A stretch of DNA of 64,000 bases from Stieleria maiorica (GTDB lineage Bacteria; Planctomycetota; Planctomycetia; Pirellulales; Pirellulaceae). Position 1 is the stretch's first letter. Each line of letters starts with the position of its first letter. The stretch spans positions 3,158,443-3,222,442 of the forward strand of contig NZ_CP036264.1 in assembly GCF_008035925.1 (NCBI RefSeq), in the 5' to 3' direction. The notes beneath the pieces were generated by a model. It made no database searches. It was not told where the DNA came from and was given only the letters and a program-made list of their open reading frames with translations. Of this stretch, positions 1 through 8,933 are shown in pieces. A program made the position numbers and the translations under genes.

Positions 1-169
1 CGATGATCGAGCTCATTGATTCTTGGGTCCGTTTCGTTGGACGGGCAGACGCCCGCCTGTGGAAGGTGCGATTACTGTCCCCCGTTAGTGGCAAGTGATA
101 TGCCAAAAAGAACGTACGTGGAGCAGGACGCCCTTAGGCGGTGATAAGGTGCCTGGGAGAAGGTCGCGT

Positions 170-388
170 TTAGCTGGCCACCGCGGGTTCTAACTCACCC
201 GCTGCCATCGAGGCGTAGAATGCAAACCCGTTTTCACGGCGTTTGACTTGGCTGCATTGCAGCCCTTGAGATTCGAACACGCGTCGCGAATGCTCCGCTG
301 CCTCCTTTCCTGCGGTTCGAATTCGCCAACTGTGTGTTCCGGTCGTTGTCACGACGATTTTTGGACTGTTGATCGTTATCCTGTTCAA
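170..388 (-). CDS. possible small hypothetical protein (about 72 aa)
   Basis: The reading frame has a protein-like composition (N-terminal ITINSPKIVVTTTG, then a basic/amphipathic stretch, C-terminal ELEPAVAS) and ends just before the window's left edge region. No ATG gives a sensible start; the longer open frame extends upstream into Pro/Arg-rich out-of-frame-looking sequence, so I chose a TTG at 388, without a clear ribosome binding site. I recognise no family. It may be a real small cytosolic protein or the remnant of a larger gene. Confidence 0.3.
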   Translation of the reverse strand: MNRITINSPKIVVTTTGTHSWRIRTAGKEAAEHSRRVFESQGLQCSQVKRRENGFAFYASMAAGELEPAVAS

Positions 389-709
389 TTCGAGTTGATG
401 GTGGTGATTGGTCGGCAGCCGACACGGGGCTCGCGCACGCGTGCACACTGGGGGCGTTTCCCCCAGACTGGTCGGCAATCGACCAGTGTGGTCTGTGGGC
501 GACCAGTTGGTGATTCTGGCGGCACGTGGATACGCCACGTCATTCGCACGCCCTGGCGTCGCCGGCGGCGATCTTAATGACGGTGCAAATGCCATTCCGG
601 GACCAGCGGCGGCCGGCAGGCCGGCTTCGACGTGGCGACGCTCGCGGGAGCGTGGAAACCGCCTTGGACCCACCTTCTGGCGAAGAATGGTAGCTACATC
701 GAATCGGTG
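389..709. other. intergenic region without a supported gene
   Basis: No reading frame here has convincing start, codon pattern and family resemblance. Overlapping open frames on both strands are rich in Arg/Pro/Gly as expected for high-GC shadow frames. It separates the transglutaminase 3' end from the small open frame to its left. Confidence 0.4.
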
Positions 710-1495
710 TTACAGAAACACGGCACTGACCATCTTGGATGTCAGGCCGGCATCGCCGGTGATCGTCGCGAACGCAACATCGGCCGCATCGCGGCCGGTC
801 GCGATGCGAACCAGACCGCCGACCGATGCGAGTTTGGTGGGGTCGAAAAAGTACCATTGGTCGCCCAAGTAGGCTTCCATGAAACCGTGGAAATCCGGCG
901 GCTGGAGTTCAGCGGCATAGCCGGAGACGTAGCGTGCCGGAACACCGATGCCGCGACACAACGCGATCGCCAAGTGGGCGTAGTCACGACAGACCCCGGT
1001 CCGCTGCAGCACGACGTCGGCAGCCGTCGTCGTCACCCCCGTGCTTCCGGGGGTGTAATCGAGATGCTCGTTGACCCAATCACAGATCGCTTGAACGCGC
1101 AGCAATCCGGGCTGCATTTGACCGAATTCTTCGAACGCGAATCGACCCAGCAGATCACTTTCACAGTACCGACTGGGGTTGAGATACGGCAGGACTTCGG
1201 TAGGCAGATTGCCGACATTGGTCTGCGGAATGTTTCCCGGGTCGGTCGGCTGGGCAACGGCATCGACTTCCGCTTCGTAGTGCAGGGTCAATTGACACGG
1301 TTGCACCGAAACGCGTTGCATCGTATTCCCTTCCAAGCCGACTTCCAGAGTTTCAATGGTGATCTCCGGGTCGATCGTCAGTTGCGTGTTGCGAACTTGT
1401 TGTCGGTCGGTTTGCGCCGCAGCGATCTTGAACAGCATGTTGGTCGGTTGGCGGACGTCATACTGCAATTGGCTTTCAACTTTGATGGTCGGCAT
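710..1495 (-). CDS. transglutaminase-like cysteine peptidase, Anbu-associated
   Basis: 261 aa starting at MPTIKVESQLQYDV, 4 bases after the stop of the Anbu gene. The N-terminal half (about 1-120) is the beta-rich domain typical of bacterial transglutaminase-like proteins (PF08379-type). The catalytic core follows: Cys169 in GVCRDYAHLA, His203 in DFHGFMEAYL, Asp218 in WYFFDPT, giving a complete Cys-His-Asp triad. There is no signal peptide, so it should act in the cytoplasm. In known Anbu loci such a transglutaminase is a standard partner, alongside an alpha-E protein and a circularly permuted ATP-grasp ligase, neither of which is seen here. It probably hydrolyses or remodels an amide-linked peptide; the substrate is unknown. 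Confidence 0.88.
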   Translation of the reverse strand: MPTIKVESQLQYDVRQPTNMLFKIAAAQTDRQQVRNTQLTIDPEITIETLEVGLEGNTMQRVSVQPCQLTLHYEAEVDAVAQPTDPGNIPQTNVGNLPTEVLPYLNPSRYCESDLLGRFAFEEFGQMQPGLLRVQAICDWVNEHLDYTPGSTGVTTTAADVVLQRTGVCRDYAHLAIALCRGIGVPARYVSGYAAELQPPDFHGFMEAYLGDQWYFFDPTKLASVGGLVRIATGRDAADVAFATITGDAGLTSKMVSAVFL

Positions 1496-1499
1496 GGTG

Positions 1500-2273
1500 C
1501 TACAGCGATTGGGATTGATCTTGGGGGTTGGGATCGGTTGAGGTCGAAGGATTGGCCGACCCCAACAAGGGATCGGCCCACTGCATCGGCAGCCCGGCAA
1601 CCACGCTTTGCAATCCTTGTACCCAGCGAGCGCTGGTTTCGGCAAGATCCGGACCGGAGAAACGCTGGTACATGGCCTGCCGGCTTTGGGTCGCAACCAC
1701 CGCGACGTCGATCGGGTAACCGACGTCGGTGACGCTGGCACGTGTCGCGTCGAACGCCAAGAAAGCCAGTGCCAGTGCATCTCGCAGGGGCGTTTCGAAG
1801 GCCAACAAGCGATCGAGAATCGGTTTGCCGTAATACGTCCGCCCGATCATGAAGTAGGGCGAATCGATCGCACACTCGACCCAATTGCCTTCCGGGTAAA
1901 CGTAAAACAATTGCGGTCGTTGGTCGGCCGGCAAGCAACCACCGATGATCGCATGCAGGTTGAACGTGTGCCCGGTGGAGGCGAGTGAGGGGCCGTCTTC
2001 GTCTTTCACGCGTCGAAGTTGTTGACCGAACAGATTGGCAAACTGGTACAACCGATCCTGGGGTTCGCCACCGCCACGCAGCGACTCTTCGACATAGACG
2101 AGTGTCTTGTCGCGGACCGATCGCAGCCCACTGGTCATCGTGAACAGCGCGCTGTTGCCGTGTTGAAACGCGGCCAGTTTCTGTTTGTTGACCTGTTCGC
2201 TGCCGCGAACGATGCGTGTGTCGGCAAGGGCGATGATCCCCTCGCGGACCTGGATGCCGATGCAAAATGTCAA
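1500..2273 (-). CDS. Anbu-type proteasome-like peptidase
   Basis: 257 aa with the N-terminal sequence MTFCIGIQVREGIIALADTR characteristic of Anbu (ancestral beta subunit), a self-compartmentalising Ntn-hydrolase related to HslV and proteasome beta subunits. Removal of Met exposes Thr as nucleophile; counting from that Thr, Asp17 (in ALADTR) falls exactly on the conserved proteasomal position and Lys29/Lys31 lie near the expected Lys33. The length fits the family, apart from a Ser/Pro/Gln-rich tail (about the last 20 residues) that looks unstructured. It is the first gene of a two-gene operon with the transglutaminase (4-base gap), and divergent from the gene at 2488. No ATPase partner is next to it. 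Confidence 0.9.
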   Translation of the reverse strand: MTFCIGIQVREGIIALADTRIVRGSEQVNKQKLAAFQHGNSALFTMTSGLRSVRDKTLVYVEESLRGGGEPQDRLYQFANLFGQQLRRVKDEDGPSLASTGHTFNLHAIIGGCLPADQRPQLFYVYPEGNWVECAIDSPYFMIGRTYYGKPILDRLLAFETPLRDALALAFLAFDATRASVTDVGYPIDVAVVATQSRQAMYQRFSGPDLAETSARWVQGLQSVVAGLPMQWADPLLGSANPSTSTDPNPQDQSQSL

Positions 2274-2487
2274 TGTTTTCTCGGTTTGTCGATGAATGAA
2301 GTGATGGTTCGATCAAGCCGCCAGTGCAACCGTTGTACCGAACCGTGATCGCAGCGGGTGAGACTGCGGGCCGGACTGCGTCGCCACGCCGAGTGGGAAG
2401 TCAGGCGGTGGTGTAACATGAACAGGGGCGGGGAACTCGCCAATCTTTCAAAAAAATCTACGACCGAACACTCCGGAGCTCGAACCG

Positions 2488-3450
2488 ATGGACCATTCCC
2501 TTGACCGCCGGCGATTTGCGATCGCAAACGGGGCCTGCATCGGTGCTTGGCTGCTGGCCGCTGAAAACCACAGTGACGCGGAGGAACGCAGCTTGGTCGA
2601 AAAGCGGTTGGTGCGGCTGGGAATCAATGCGCTCGCGCGGTCGCCCGAGATGAATTACTTTGCCGACGGGCACCGCGGCGCGGCGATGATCTCCGCACAC
2701 CTGATGTGCGTGGACAACGGATTCGACGACGCGGCGGCGGCACGAATCGTCCAACTGTTTGACCTGAATTGGGCGCCGACGAAACTGTGCGAACCCTTTC
2801 CGGAAAACGATCCGGTCCCCGACGCGGTCCAGCAGGTCGGCAAGGCGCTTGCCCAAGGCGGCGGCGTGTTGCGCGAAGTCGGCCACGACGCCATCTTTGC
2901 GATGCACGCGATCAAGGCGTTCCGAATGATGCCCGAAACCGCCACGCCCGAACGGGTCCAGGGGGTTTGTAATCTGATCCAAGCGTTCAAACCCTGGCGC
3001 GACGTCACGCCGGACGACGATGTGAATCCGCCACCCTTTGCCGATTCCGCCGCCGCATCCCGATTCATTCTCCAAGAAGCCAGTGACGCGATCGATCGAT
3101 TCGTCGGCTACGGGCAGGGATTTGCCGGCCACATGTTGACCTTCGGACAATCGCTCGTCGAACTCGCCGCGATGGGCGACGTGGAATGGGCCGAAAGTTG
3201 TCGCACCGCATTCCGCAAGTACGTCACGGTCACCCGCCGCGGACCGCAACCGGGAGACCGCAAGATCAAGGACCACGCCTTTAGCGAGCTGCGACCCAAG
3301 GACGCCCGGTACTGGAAAAACCGTGGCGACAAAACGTTGGGCATCGGGCACGTGTTCAAGTATCCCTATGGCTACTACGACCTGCTGGCGCGCGCCGATG
3401 CCCCCGAGCTGACCCGCCAGCTGGACGCCAAGGCGTACCACCTGTTTTGA
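2488..3450 (+). CDS. Tat-type exported protein of unknown function
   Basis: 320 aa. The N-terminus MDHSLDRRRFAIANGACIGAWLLAA has a twin-arginine (DRRRF) motif followed by a hydrophobic stretch, so export by Tat is likely. The mature part is mainly helical, with many Ala/Glu/Lys segments, and I recognise no catalytic motif. Similar lengths and layouts are common in planctomycete hypothetical exported proteins. It stands alone, transcribed away from the Anbu operon, with a repeat-filled gap downstream. Confidence 0.75.
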   Translation: MDHSLDRRRFAIANGACIGAWLLAAENHSDAEERSLVEKRLVRLGINALARSPEMNYFADGHRGAAMISAHLMCVDNGFDDAAAARIVQLFDLNWAPTKLCEPFPENDPVPDAVQQVGKALAQGGGVLREVGHDAIFAMHAIKAFRMMPETATPERVQGVCNLIQAFKPWRDVTPDDDVNPPPFADSAAASRFILQEASDAIDRFVGYGQGFAGHMLTFGQSLVELAAMGDVEWAESCRTAFRKYVTVTRRGPQPGDRKIKDHAFSELRPKDARYWKNRGDKTLGIGHVFKYPYGYYDLLARADAPELTRQLDAKAYHLF

Positions 3451-3524
3451 GGCGGCCACCAGAGACGAATCCATGCGGGGCAGTGGGCCGTTTTTCGCAC
3501 GTGGGGTTAGCAGAACTCCGGCTA

Positions 3525-3564
3525 TCAGGGACACTAGCTGTCAGGGACACTGGGCTGTGTCCCT
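3525..3564. repeat. short direct plus inverted repeat (TCAGGGACACT)
   Basis: TCAGGGACACT occurs at 3525-3535 and again at 3541-3551, followed by the inverted core GTGTCCCT at 3557-3564. The second copy and the inverted copy can pair as a small hairpin. It lies in the 376-bp gap between two plus-strand genes. Confidence 0.6.
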
Positions 3565-3590
3565 AATCCCGGCAAGGGTCGTCTGTGGGA

Positions 3591-3661
3591 GCGGAATTCG
3601 CCAAGAATTTCGGCTTTTCACGTGTGGACTGCTGCGAGTCGAAAGCCTTGGCGGCTTCCGC
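3591..3661. repeat. palindromic element with 24-bp arms
   Basis: The left arm 3591-3614 (begins GCGGAATTCGCCAAG) is an imperfect reverse complement of the right arm 3638-3661 (ends TTGGCGGCTTCCGC), so the region can fold as a long hairpin with a 23-nt loop. A single arm recurs at 48632-48655, marking a dispersed family. Rest of the gap 3451-3826: no gene seen. Confidence 0.6.
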
Positions 3662-3826
3662 TACGGGTTGAGGGACAAAGCCTTGCCTTGCGTCTCGCCT
3701 TGACTTTCGGGGAAGCCGTCGCGGACGACGCGAGCAGTCCTCGCCGCTGACAATCCGAATGGACTCGTCGCCTTGTCCGCAACCCGAGAACCGCGCCATC
3801 ACCCACTTCGCCCCATCGAGCGTCCC

Positions 3827-4783
3827 ATGTCAATCCAGTGGTTTCCCGGGCACATGCACAAAGCCCGGCTTGAGATCCAAGCCACACTTCCCAAAGTGGA
3901 TGTGGTGATCGAAATCCTTGACGCCCGGATTCCGTATTCGAGCGAGAATCCGATGCTGGCGGAATTGCGCGGTGAAAAGCCGTGTTTGAAGGTGTTGGCA
4001 AAGAGCGATCTGGCCGATGAAGCGATGACCGCGATCTGGCACGCCCACTTCGAAAAAACCGTCGGCGTCCGAGCCCAGGCCGTCACAACCGAAGACGTTC
4101 CCACCATTCGGCGTCTGAAATCCATCGCCACATCGATGGTGCCGCACCGCCGCGGCCGAACGGTGACGGCGATGATTGTCGGGATTCCCAACGTCGGCAA
4201 ATCGACGATCATCAACTACCTGGCGGGACGGAAAATTGCCAAGACCGGCAACACACCCGCGGTGACCAAACAACAACAACGCGTCAACATCGGCGATGGT
4301 GTCACGCTGTTGGACACCCCCGGTGTGCTGTGGCCGAACGTGTTGAACGTCAACAGCGGATACCGACTGGCGCTGCTGGGATCGATCAAAGAAACGGCGA
4401 TGGAATACGCCGACATCGGATTCTTTGCCGCGAGGTACATGCTGGCCGAATACCCGGACAAGCTGATCGAACGCTATGGATTAGACACGACGCCGACGAC
4501 GGAACTGGAGGCGATCGAAGCGATCGGCCGCAAACGCGGCTGCCTGGGCAAAAGCAATCTGGTCGACATCGACCGCGCGTCACGGATCCTGGTGACCGAA
4601 CTGCGATCGGGCGGCTTTGGCCCGCTGACTTTGGAAACTCCCCAAACCATGCAGCGAGAAAAAACGCAAACCGAAGCCTTGGCTGCCGAAAAAGCGGAAA
4701 GGGATGCTGCCAAGGACGCCAAACGGAAAAAGCGGTTTCGCGACCGAGAACGGGCCAAACGCAAAGCGCGGGAAAGACGCTGA
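3827..4783 (+). CDS. rbgA: RbgA/YlqF-type circularly permuted ribosome-assembly GTPase
   Basis: 318 aa from the start MSIQWFPGHMHKA, the family's hallmark N-terminus; an in-frame upstream extension from 3773 lacks conservation features and is rejected. The G motifs are in permuted order: G4-like AKSD (in VLAKSDLADE) comes before the P-loop GIPNVGKST and then DTPGVLWP (G3), as in RbgA. The C-terminal 45 residues are a Lys/Arg/Glu-rich helical tail ending RERAKRKARERR, probably for rRNA binding. In Bacillus this protein acts in late 50S subunit assembly. It stands alone in this window. Confidence 0.93.
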   Translation: MSIQWFPGHMHKARLEIQATLPKVDVVIEILDARIPYSSENPMLAELRGEKPCLKVLAKSDLADEAMTAIWHAHFEKTVGVRAQAVTTEDVPTIRRLKSIATSMVPHRRGRTVTAMIVGIPNVGKSTIINYLAGRKIAKTGNTPAVTKQQQRVNIGDGVTLLDTPGVLWPNVLNVNSGYRLALLGSIKETAMEYADIGFFAARYMLAEYPDKLIERYGLDTTPTTELEAIEAIGRKRGCLGKSNLVDIDRASRILVTELRSGGFGPLTLETPQTMQREKTQTEALAAEKAERDAAKDAKRKKRFRDRERAKRKARERR

Positions 4784-4993
4784 TTCCGATTGACGCGATC
4801 AATCCCGTTGCCCGACCAGCTCCGGAGGGCATCCCCTCAGCGATCTCCGCAATCCGGCGGGGAATCATTCGTTTGATGTGTTTGTAAACGCCCTCGCATA
4901 AACCGTGGTCTACGTTCCCCGCAATGGCTAGTGCTTCGCCGACCCTTGGTTTTGGGGTTGCGCTGCGAGCAGGCGAGCGACAGGGGGACCACG

Positions 4994-5656
4994 ATGCATC
5001 ACAACCTTCACGACTCCACACGCGGTCGGATTGCGTTTGACCGCCTGGCGCGTTTTCGCCGCGGCTGGGCGATGCACACGTTGGTGCTGGTCTGGGGCGC
5101 GCTGGTCGCCGGAGGAATGGGCTTGATTTGGCAATACCAACATGCCGCCGGCACGCTGCACACCGCGCCGCAACGATGGCCCGCCGATTCATCACTGCGG
5201 CCTTCACCGGATCGATGGACGCTGGTGCTGTTTGCCCATCCGAAATGCCCGTGCACGCGGGCGACGGTCGGCGAATTGGAGCGGATCATCAATCACGGCG
5301 GCGACCGGTTGCGGGCACATGTGTTGTTTGTCAAACCGCGTTCCTGTGCGATGCAGCCCGACTGGGAACACACCTCGTTGTGGGATGCGGCCCAGCGGAT
5401 CCCGGGAGTCAGCGTTTCGGCCGACATCGGCGGCGACGAAGCGTCTCATTTCCGCGCCGCCACGTCAGGGCTGGTGTTGCTTTATGACCCGTCGGGCAGC
5501 TTGAAGTTTCGCGGCGGCATCACTGCATCACGCGGCCACAGCGGTGACAATCTGGGACGCTCCACGGTTGTCCGTTTCTTGACCCACGGTACTGCCGACG
5601 TCGACCGCACCAAAGTCTACGGATGCGAACTCGGCATCGAACTTGAGGAGACATAA
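4994..5656 (+). CDS. membrane-anchored thioredoxin-like protein (RedB-like)
   Basis: 220 aa, starting at MHHNLHDS with an upstream GGGGG-rich ribosome binding site; an earlier start at 4931 is possible but less likely. One transmembrane helix (about 35-55, TLVLVWGALVAGGMGLIW) precedes a periplasmic domain with the thioredoxin-like motif HPKCPCTRATVGELE (C-P-C instead of CxxC) near residue 95. The end of the domain (LVLLYDPSGSLKFRGGITASRGH) resembles the terminal strands of a thioredoxin fold. It sits 3 bases before the histidine kinase, so they are probably co-transcribed; it could be a redox partner or sensor for the kinase. Confidence 0.72.
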   Translation: MHHNLHDSTRGRIAFDRLARFRRGWAMHTLVLVWGALVAGGMGLIWQYQHAAGTLHTAPQRWPADSSLRPSPDRWTLVLFAHPKCPCTRATVGELERIINHGGDRLRAHVLFVKPRSCAMQPDWEHTSLWDAAQRIPGVSVSADIGGDEASHFRAATSGLVLLYDPSGSLKFRGGITASRGHSGDNLGRSTVVRFLTHGTADVDRTKVYGCELGIELEET

Positions 5657-5659
5657 ATC

Positions 5660-7156
5660 GTGATGATGTCCACCGCAACGGCCGTTTCGGACGCCGGCGA
5701 CCGACGTCGCGCCGACGCACTCTATCGAGCACAGCAATCACTGATTCATCATCGCACCGACCGCTTGTTCGCGGCGCTGATGGCGATTCAGTGGTTTGCC
5801 GGGATCGCTGCGGCGCTGTGGATTTCGCCGCGGACCTGGTCGGGGGCGATCAGCGAACCCCATTTGCACGTCTGGGCGGCGATCCTACTGGGCGGAGCGA
5901 TCACGGCGTTGCCGGTGCTGTTGGCATGGCAGCGACCGGGAAGCGTGGTGACGCGACACGTCATCGCGATCGGCCAAATGCTCACCTCGGCGCTCTTGAT
6001 TCACTTAACCGGCGGCCGCATCGAAACGCACTTTCACATCTTTGGTTCCCTGGCATTCCTGGCCTGCTACCGTGATTGGCGGGTGCTGTGCACCGCGACG
6101 ATTGTCGTTGCGGCCGACCACGGGCTGCGAGGCTGGCTGTGGCCCGAATCGGTCTACGGCGTGATCGCCGGAGCCCCCCTGCGGTTGATCGAACACGCCG
6201 GCTGGGTCGTCTTCGAGGACCTCTTTTTGATCGTCACCATCCGGCAAAGCCTGGCAGACATGCGGCGCAACGCCGACCATCAGGCCCAGTTGGAATCGAC
6301 CAATACACGCATCGAGGCCGAGGTGGCGCGGCGAACGGAAGAACTTCGTCAAGCGATGGACGATACCGCACGGGCCAGCCGGCAGTTGATCGAAGCCAAC
6401 AAGGTTCTCGAAGAGCAGAACAAGGAACTCGACCAGTTCACCTACGTCGCCAGCCATGACCTCCAAGAACCGGTGCGCAAACTGGTTTCCTTCAGCCGTT
6501 TGCTGGAACAAGACATCGACGGTGACCTGAACGAAGACGCGAAACGCGACCTGCAATTCATCGTCGATGCCGCGAAACGGATGCGCACGCTGGTCCAAGC
6601 GCTGTTGGAATTATCGCGTGTGGGCAGGTCGGCCATGAAACACGATCCGGTTGATTTGAACCACTGCGTTGACGACGCGCTCGAGGCGCTCGAATTGAAA
6701 ATCGACGAAACGGGAGCGGTCATCAAGCGAGACCGCTTCCCCGTCGTCATCGGGGATCAAACCATGCTGACGCAACTGCTGCAAAATCTGATCAGCAATG
6801 CGCTCAAGTTCACCGAAGAAGCGGCGCCGGAGATTCGCCTGACCGCGACCGGAGACGAGGACCACTGGACGCTTGGCGTACGCGACAACGGCATCGGAAT
6901 GAAGAGCGAATATGCCGAGCGAATCTTCCAGCCGTTTCAGCGACTGCACAACCGTGGCGAATACGAAGGGACCGGAATCGGTCTGTCGATCTGTAAGAAA
7001 ACGGTGCAACGACATTCGGGGCAGATTTGGGTTGAGTCTGACATCGGCCGGGGAGCCCATTTCCGCTTCACCCTTCCGGTCGCCGACATCGACCCGCCGG
7101 GATCCGACCGAAATGAAGGTGACTCCGCTGTCGAGCTGGAATTGGCGACGTGCTAA
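5660..7156 (+). CDS. membrane sensor histidine kinase
   Basis: 498 aa, GTG start at 5660 (ATG codons follow at 5663 and 5666) preceded by GAGGAG. An N-terminal membrane domain of about five to six helices (residues 35-190) is followed by a coiled coil (about 200-255, rich in E, A, R), a HisKA domain with the phosphorylation site in YVASHDLQEPVRKL (His about 270), and a HATPase with N box (NLISNALKFTEE), G1 (DNGIGM) and G2 (GTGIGLSICKK). The kinase core resembles phytochrome-type kinases, which commonly pair with Rcp1-like receivers such as the next gene. No extracytoplasmic ligand domain is visible, so the signal may be sensed in the membrane. Confidence 0.9.
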   Translation: MMMSTATAVSDAGDRRRADALYRAQQSLIHHRTDRLFAALMAIQWFAGIAAALWISPRTWSGAISEPHLHVWAAILLGGAITALPVLLAWQRPGSVVTRHVIAIGQMLTSALLIHLTGGRIETHFHIFGSLAFLACYRDWRVLCTATIVVAADHGLRGWLWPESVYGVIAGAPLRLIEHAGWVVFEDLFLIVTIRQSLADMRRNADHQAQLESTNTRIEAEVARRTEELRQAMDDTARASRQLIEANKVLEEQNKELDQFTYVASHDLQEPVRKLVSFSRLLEQDIDGDLNEDAKRDLQFIVDAAKRMRTLVQALLELSRVGRSAMKHDPVDLNHCVDDALEALELKIDETGAVIKRDRFPVVIGDQTMLTQLLQNLISNALKFTEEAAPEIRLTATGDEDHWTLGVRDNGIGMKSEYAERIFQPFQRLHNRGEYEGTGIGLSICKKTVQRHSGQIWVESDIGRGAHFRFTLPVADIDPPGSDRNEGDSAVELELATC

Positions 7157-7221
7157 AGCTTTCAACTTCGAAGCCCTGATCAGCAACGGATCTGAACCCT
7201 TACCCCTGAAATAATACTGCC

Positions 7222-7692
7222 ATGAATCATCCAAACGCAAAACGAAAACCGGCCGTGATTCTGTTGGTCGAAGACGACCCCGGCGATCAAGAATTGACCC
7301 GCCGTGCGCTCAAACACGAGTCGTTCAATGTCGACCTGAGGATTGCCGGTGATGGAGAGCAAGCGATGGACTACCTGAGACGCGAAGGCGCGTTCGCCGA
7401 TCCGGAGTCATCGCCCACGCCGGATCTGATCCTGCTAGACCTGAACATGCCCAAGCGGAACGGCCGCGAAGTACTGGGCGACTTGCAGGCCGATGAGACT
7501 TTGTCACGAATTCCCGTGGTCGTGTTGACGACCAGCGAGCAGGAAGCGGACATCCTGCGCAGCTACGACCTCGGTTGCAATTCGTACATTCAAAAGCCGG
7601 TCGACATCGATCAGTTTACCGAATCGGTTCGGCGACTGGGTTCGTATTGGTTCGGCGTCGTCACGTTGCCGACGCCCAACGTCGCCGTCTGA
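7222..7692 (+). CDS. Rcp1-like stand-alone response regulator
   Basis: 156 aa single receiver domain. Acidic pair ED-D in LLVEDDPGDQEL, phospho-acceptor Asp in DLILLDLNMPKRNG, Thr in VVLTTSE and Lys in YIQKPVD are all present. The loop between beta strands (residues 50-65) is extended, typical of the Rcp1 family partnering phytochrome-like kinases. No output domain follows, so it acts by protein-protein contact or phosphotransfer. It lies 65 bp after the kinase and should be its direct partner. Confidence 0.9.
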   Translation: MNHPNAKRKPAVILLVEDDPGDQELTRRALKHESFNVDLRIAGDGEQAMDYLRREGAFADPESSPTPDLILLDLNMPKRNGREVLGDLQADETLSRIPVVVLTTSEQEADILRSYDLGCNSYIQKPVDIDQFTESVRRLGSYWFGVVTLPTPNVAV

Positions 7693-7744
7693 TTAGTCTG
7701 GTCGCGGCCATCAACAGAAATCAACACCGAGTGCAGCGAACGTC

Positions 7745-8158
7745 ATGAGTTCTAAGACCGCATCCTCCACCGTTATCGTGCTGGTCGAAGACGATGACGT
7801 CGACGCTCTGCTTTTCGAGCGGACGCTCGCCGGTTGCGACGGCAGCTACGAACTGCACGTCCACTGCACGCTGGAATCAGCGATGCAGTGGATCGAGCAA
7901 CACCACTGTGACGTCGTGTTGCTCGATTACTCCTTGCCCGATTCATTCGGGCTGGATGGTCTGCGCCGATTACAATCTCGTTTCGCGCGGCTGCCGGTCG
8001 TGATGTTGACCGGATTGGACGACCCGCAAGCCGCGATCGACGCCCACGATCATGGCGCGACGGACTATCTGGTCAAGGGGATTGTTCCGTCGAGCGAACT
8101 GGATCAAACACTCCAGCGGGCGGCCCGCGGCGCGCGTCTGGCCGTCGCGGACAAATGA
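7745..8158 (+). CDS. stand-alone response regulator
   Basis: 137 aa single receiver. Conserved residues: acidic cluster in VEDDDVDALL, phospho-acceptor Asp in VVLLDYSLPDSFG, Thr in VMLTGLDD and Lys in DYLVKGIVPS. No output domain. It follows the Rcp1-like receiver by 52 bp and forms a kinase-receiver-receiver unit; the two receivers may compete for, or split, the phosphate from the kinase. Confidence 0.88.
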   Translation: MSSKTASSTVIVLVEDDDVDALLFERTLAGCDGSYELHVHCTLESAMQWIEQHHCDVVLLDYSLPDSFGLDGLRRLQSRFARLPVVMLTGLDDPQAAIDAHDHGATDYLVKGIVPSSELDQTLQRAARGARLAVADK

Positions 8159-8210
8159 TGCAAGCTGCCGCAGGCCTCAGCCGCCGATCATGCATCGACC
8201 GGACTGTTGA

Positions 8211-8696
8211 TCAGGATTCTTGCGCTTGAACCATCCACAGGTGCTTCTCCAGCGGACCCGCGATCGCGATGCAGAGGTCCTCGCTGACCGGGTCGATGTC
8301 GCCGAGCTTGTCGATCGCGTGACGCAGACCGTCGATGGTCGTTTTCAGTGCGTCGGCAACCAAGCTGATCGTGTCGGCGACTTGTTGAAAGTCCCTCGGG
8401 TAGTCCGACAGATCACTGTCTGCGGCGACGGTGCCGGACCGACCATCGGCGGGCAACCCCAGGGCCGCGATCCGCTCGGCGATTTCGTCGCTACCGTCGC
8501 GCACGGTTGCAATGATTTCATCCAGCTGCAGGTGGATCGAACGAAAATTCTTGCCGATCACGTTCCAGTGGGCTTGCTTTAACAACAGCGCCAGGTCGAC
8601 CAGGTTGACCAATGATTTTTGCAACAGGTCAACGGTTTGTTGTTGCAGTTTGTCGTTTAGGACTTGTCGCTTCAGGGGAGTTGTCAGAGTCGTCAT
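8211..8696 (-). CDS. dps: Dps-family ferritin-like DNA protection protein
   Basis: 161 aa, four-helix ferritin-like. The inter-subunit ferroxidase site is complete: His43, His55, Asp59, then Asp70 and Glu74, with exactly the spacing known for Dps (31/43/47/58/62). A good ribosome binding site (AAGGAA) precedes the ATG. The protein should form a 12-mer that oxidises and stores iron using hydrogen peroxide and may bind DNA through its N-terminal tail. It follows the small membrane gene (54-bp gap) on the same strand and converges with the receiver gene. Confidence 0.93.
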   Translation of the reverse strand: MTTLTTPLKRQVLNDKLQQQTVDLLQKSLVNLVDLALLLKQAHWNVIGKNFRSIHLQLDEIIATVRDGSDEIAERIAALGLPADGRSGTVAADSDLSDYPRDFQQVADTISLVADALKTTIDGLRHAIDKLGDIDPVSEDLCIAIAGPLEKHLWMVQAQES

Positions 8697-8750
8697 TCAA
8701 AGTTCCTTTTGGTAGGGAGTTTACAAACGTTTGGAGGCTATTGACCCGAG

Positions 8751-8933
8751 TTACCCGAGCAACCAATACACCGTGGCGAACGCCAGAGCGGCCAACAGCA
8801 GCAGCGCCAGGTACGAAAGCGCGACCAGGGCGAAGGGGCTGCCGGGCGCCTTCTGGCTGAGCGGGGTCTCGTGATTGGAAGTATCCGGAGGAGCAGTATC
8901 CGGAGGAGCTTGGGGTTTGGTCGTCGTTGTCAT
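8751..8933 (-). CDS. small single-pass membrane protein
   Basis: 60 aa: a Pro/Thr-rich soluble N-terminus (MTTTTKPQAPPDTAPPDTSN) with a 5-residue repeat (PPDTA/PPDTS), then one long hydrophobic helix (about 36-59, LVALSYLALLLLAALAFATV). It is upstream of dps on the same strand and probably shares its transcript. I recognise no family; the layout is typical of small inner-membrane proteins. Confidence 0.6.
   Translation of the reverse strand: MTTTTKPQAPPDTAPPDTSNHETPLSQKAPGSPFALVALSYLALLLLAALAFATVYWLLG

Noticed and set aside
3..98. Short plus-strand frame at the left window edge (MIELIDSWVRFVG...)
   Set aside because: Thirty-one codons, no support from motif or ribosome binding site; it could be the tail of a gene outside the window, so it is not called.
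632..1732. Long plus-strand frame opposite the Anbu/transglutaminase genes
   Set aside because: It is a shadow of the minus-strand genes: it lacks a family match, whereas the minus frames show full catalytic motifs.
4330..4887. Plus-strand frame overlapping RbgA
   Set aside because: Arg/Pro-rich out-of-frame translation of the GTPase gene; no independent start signals.
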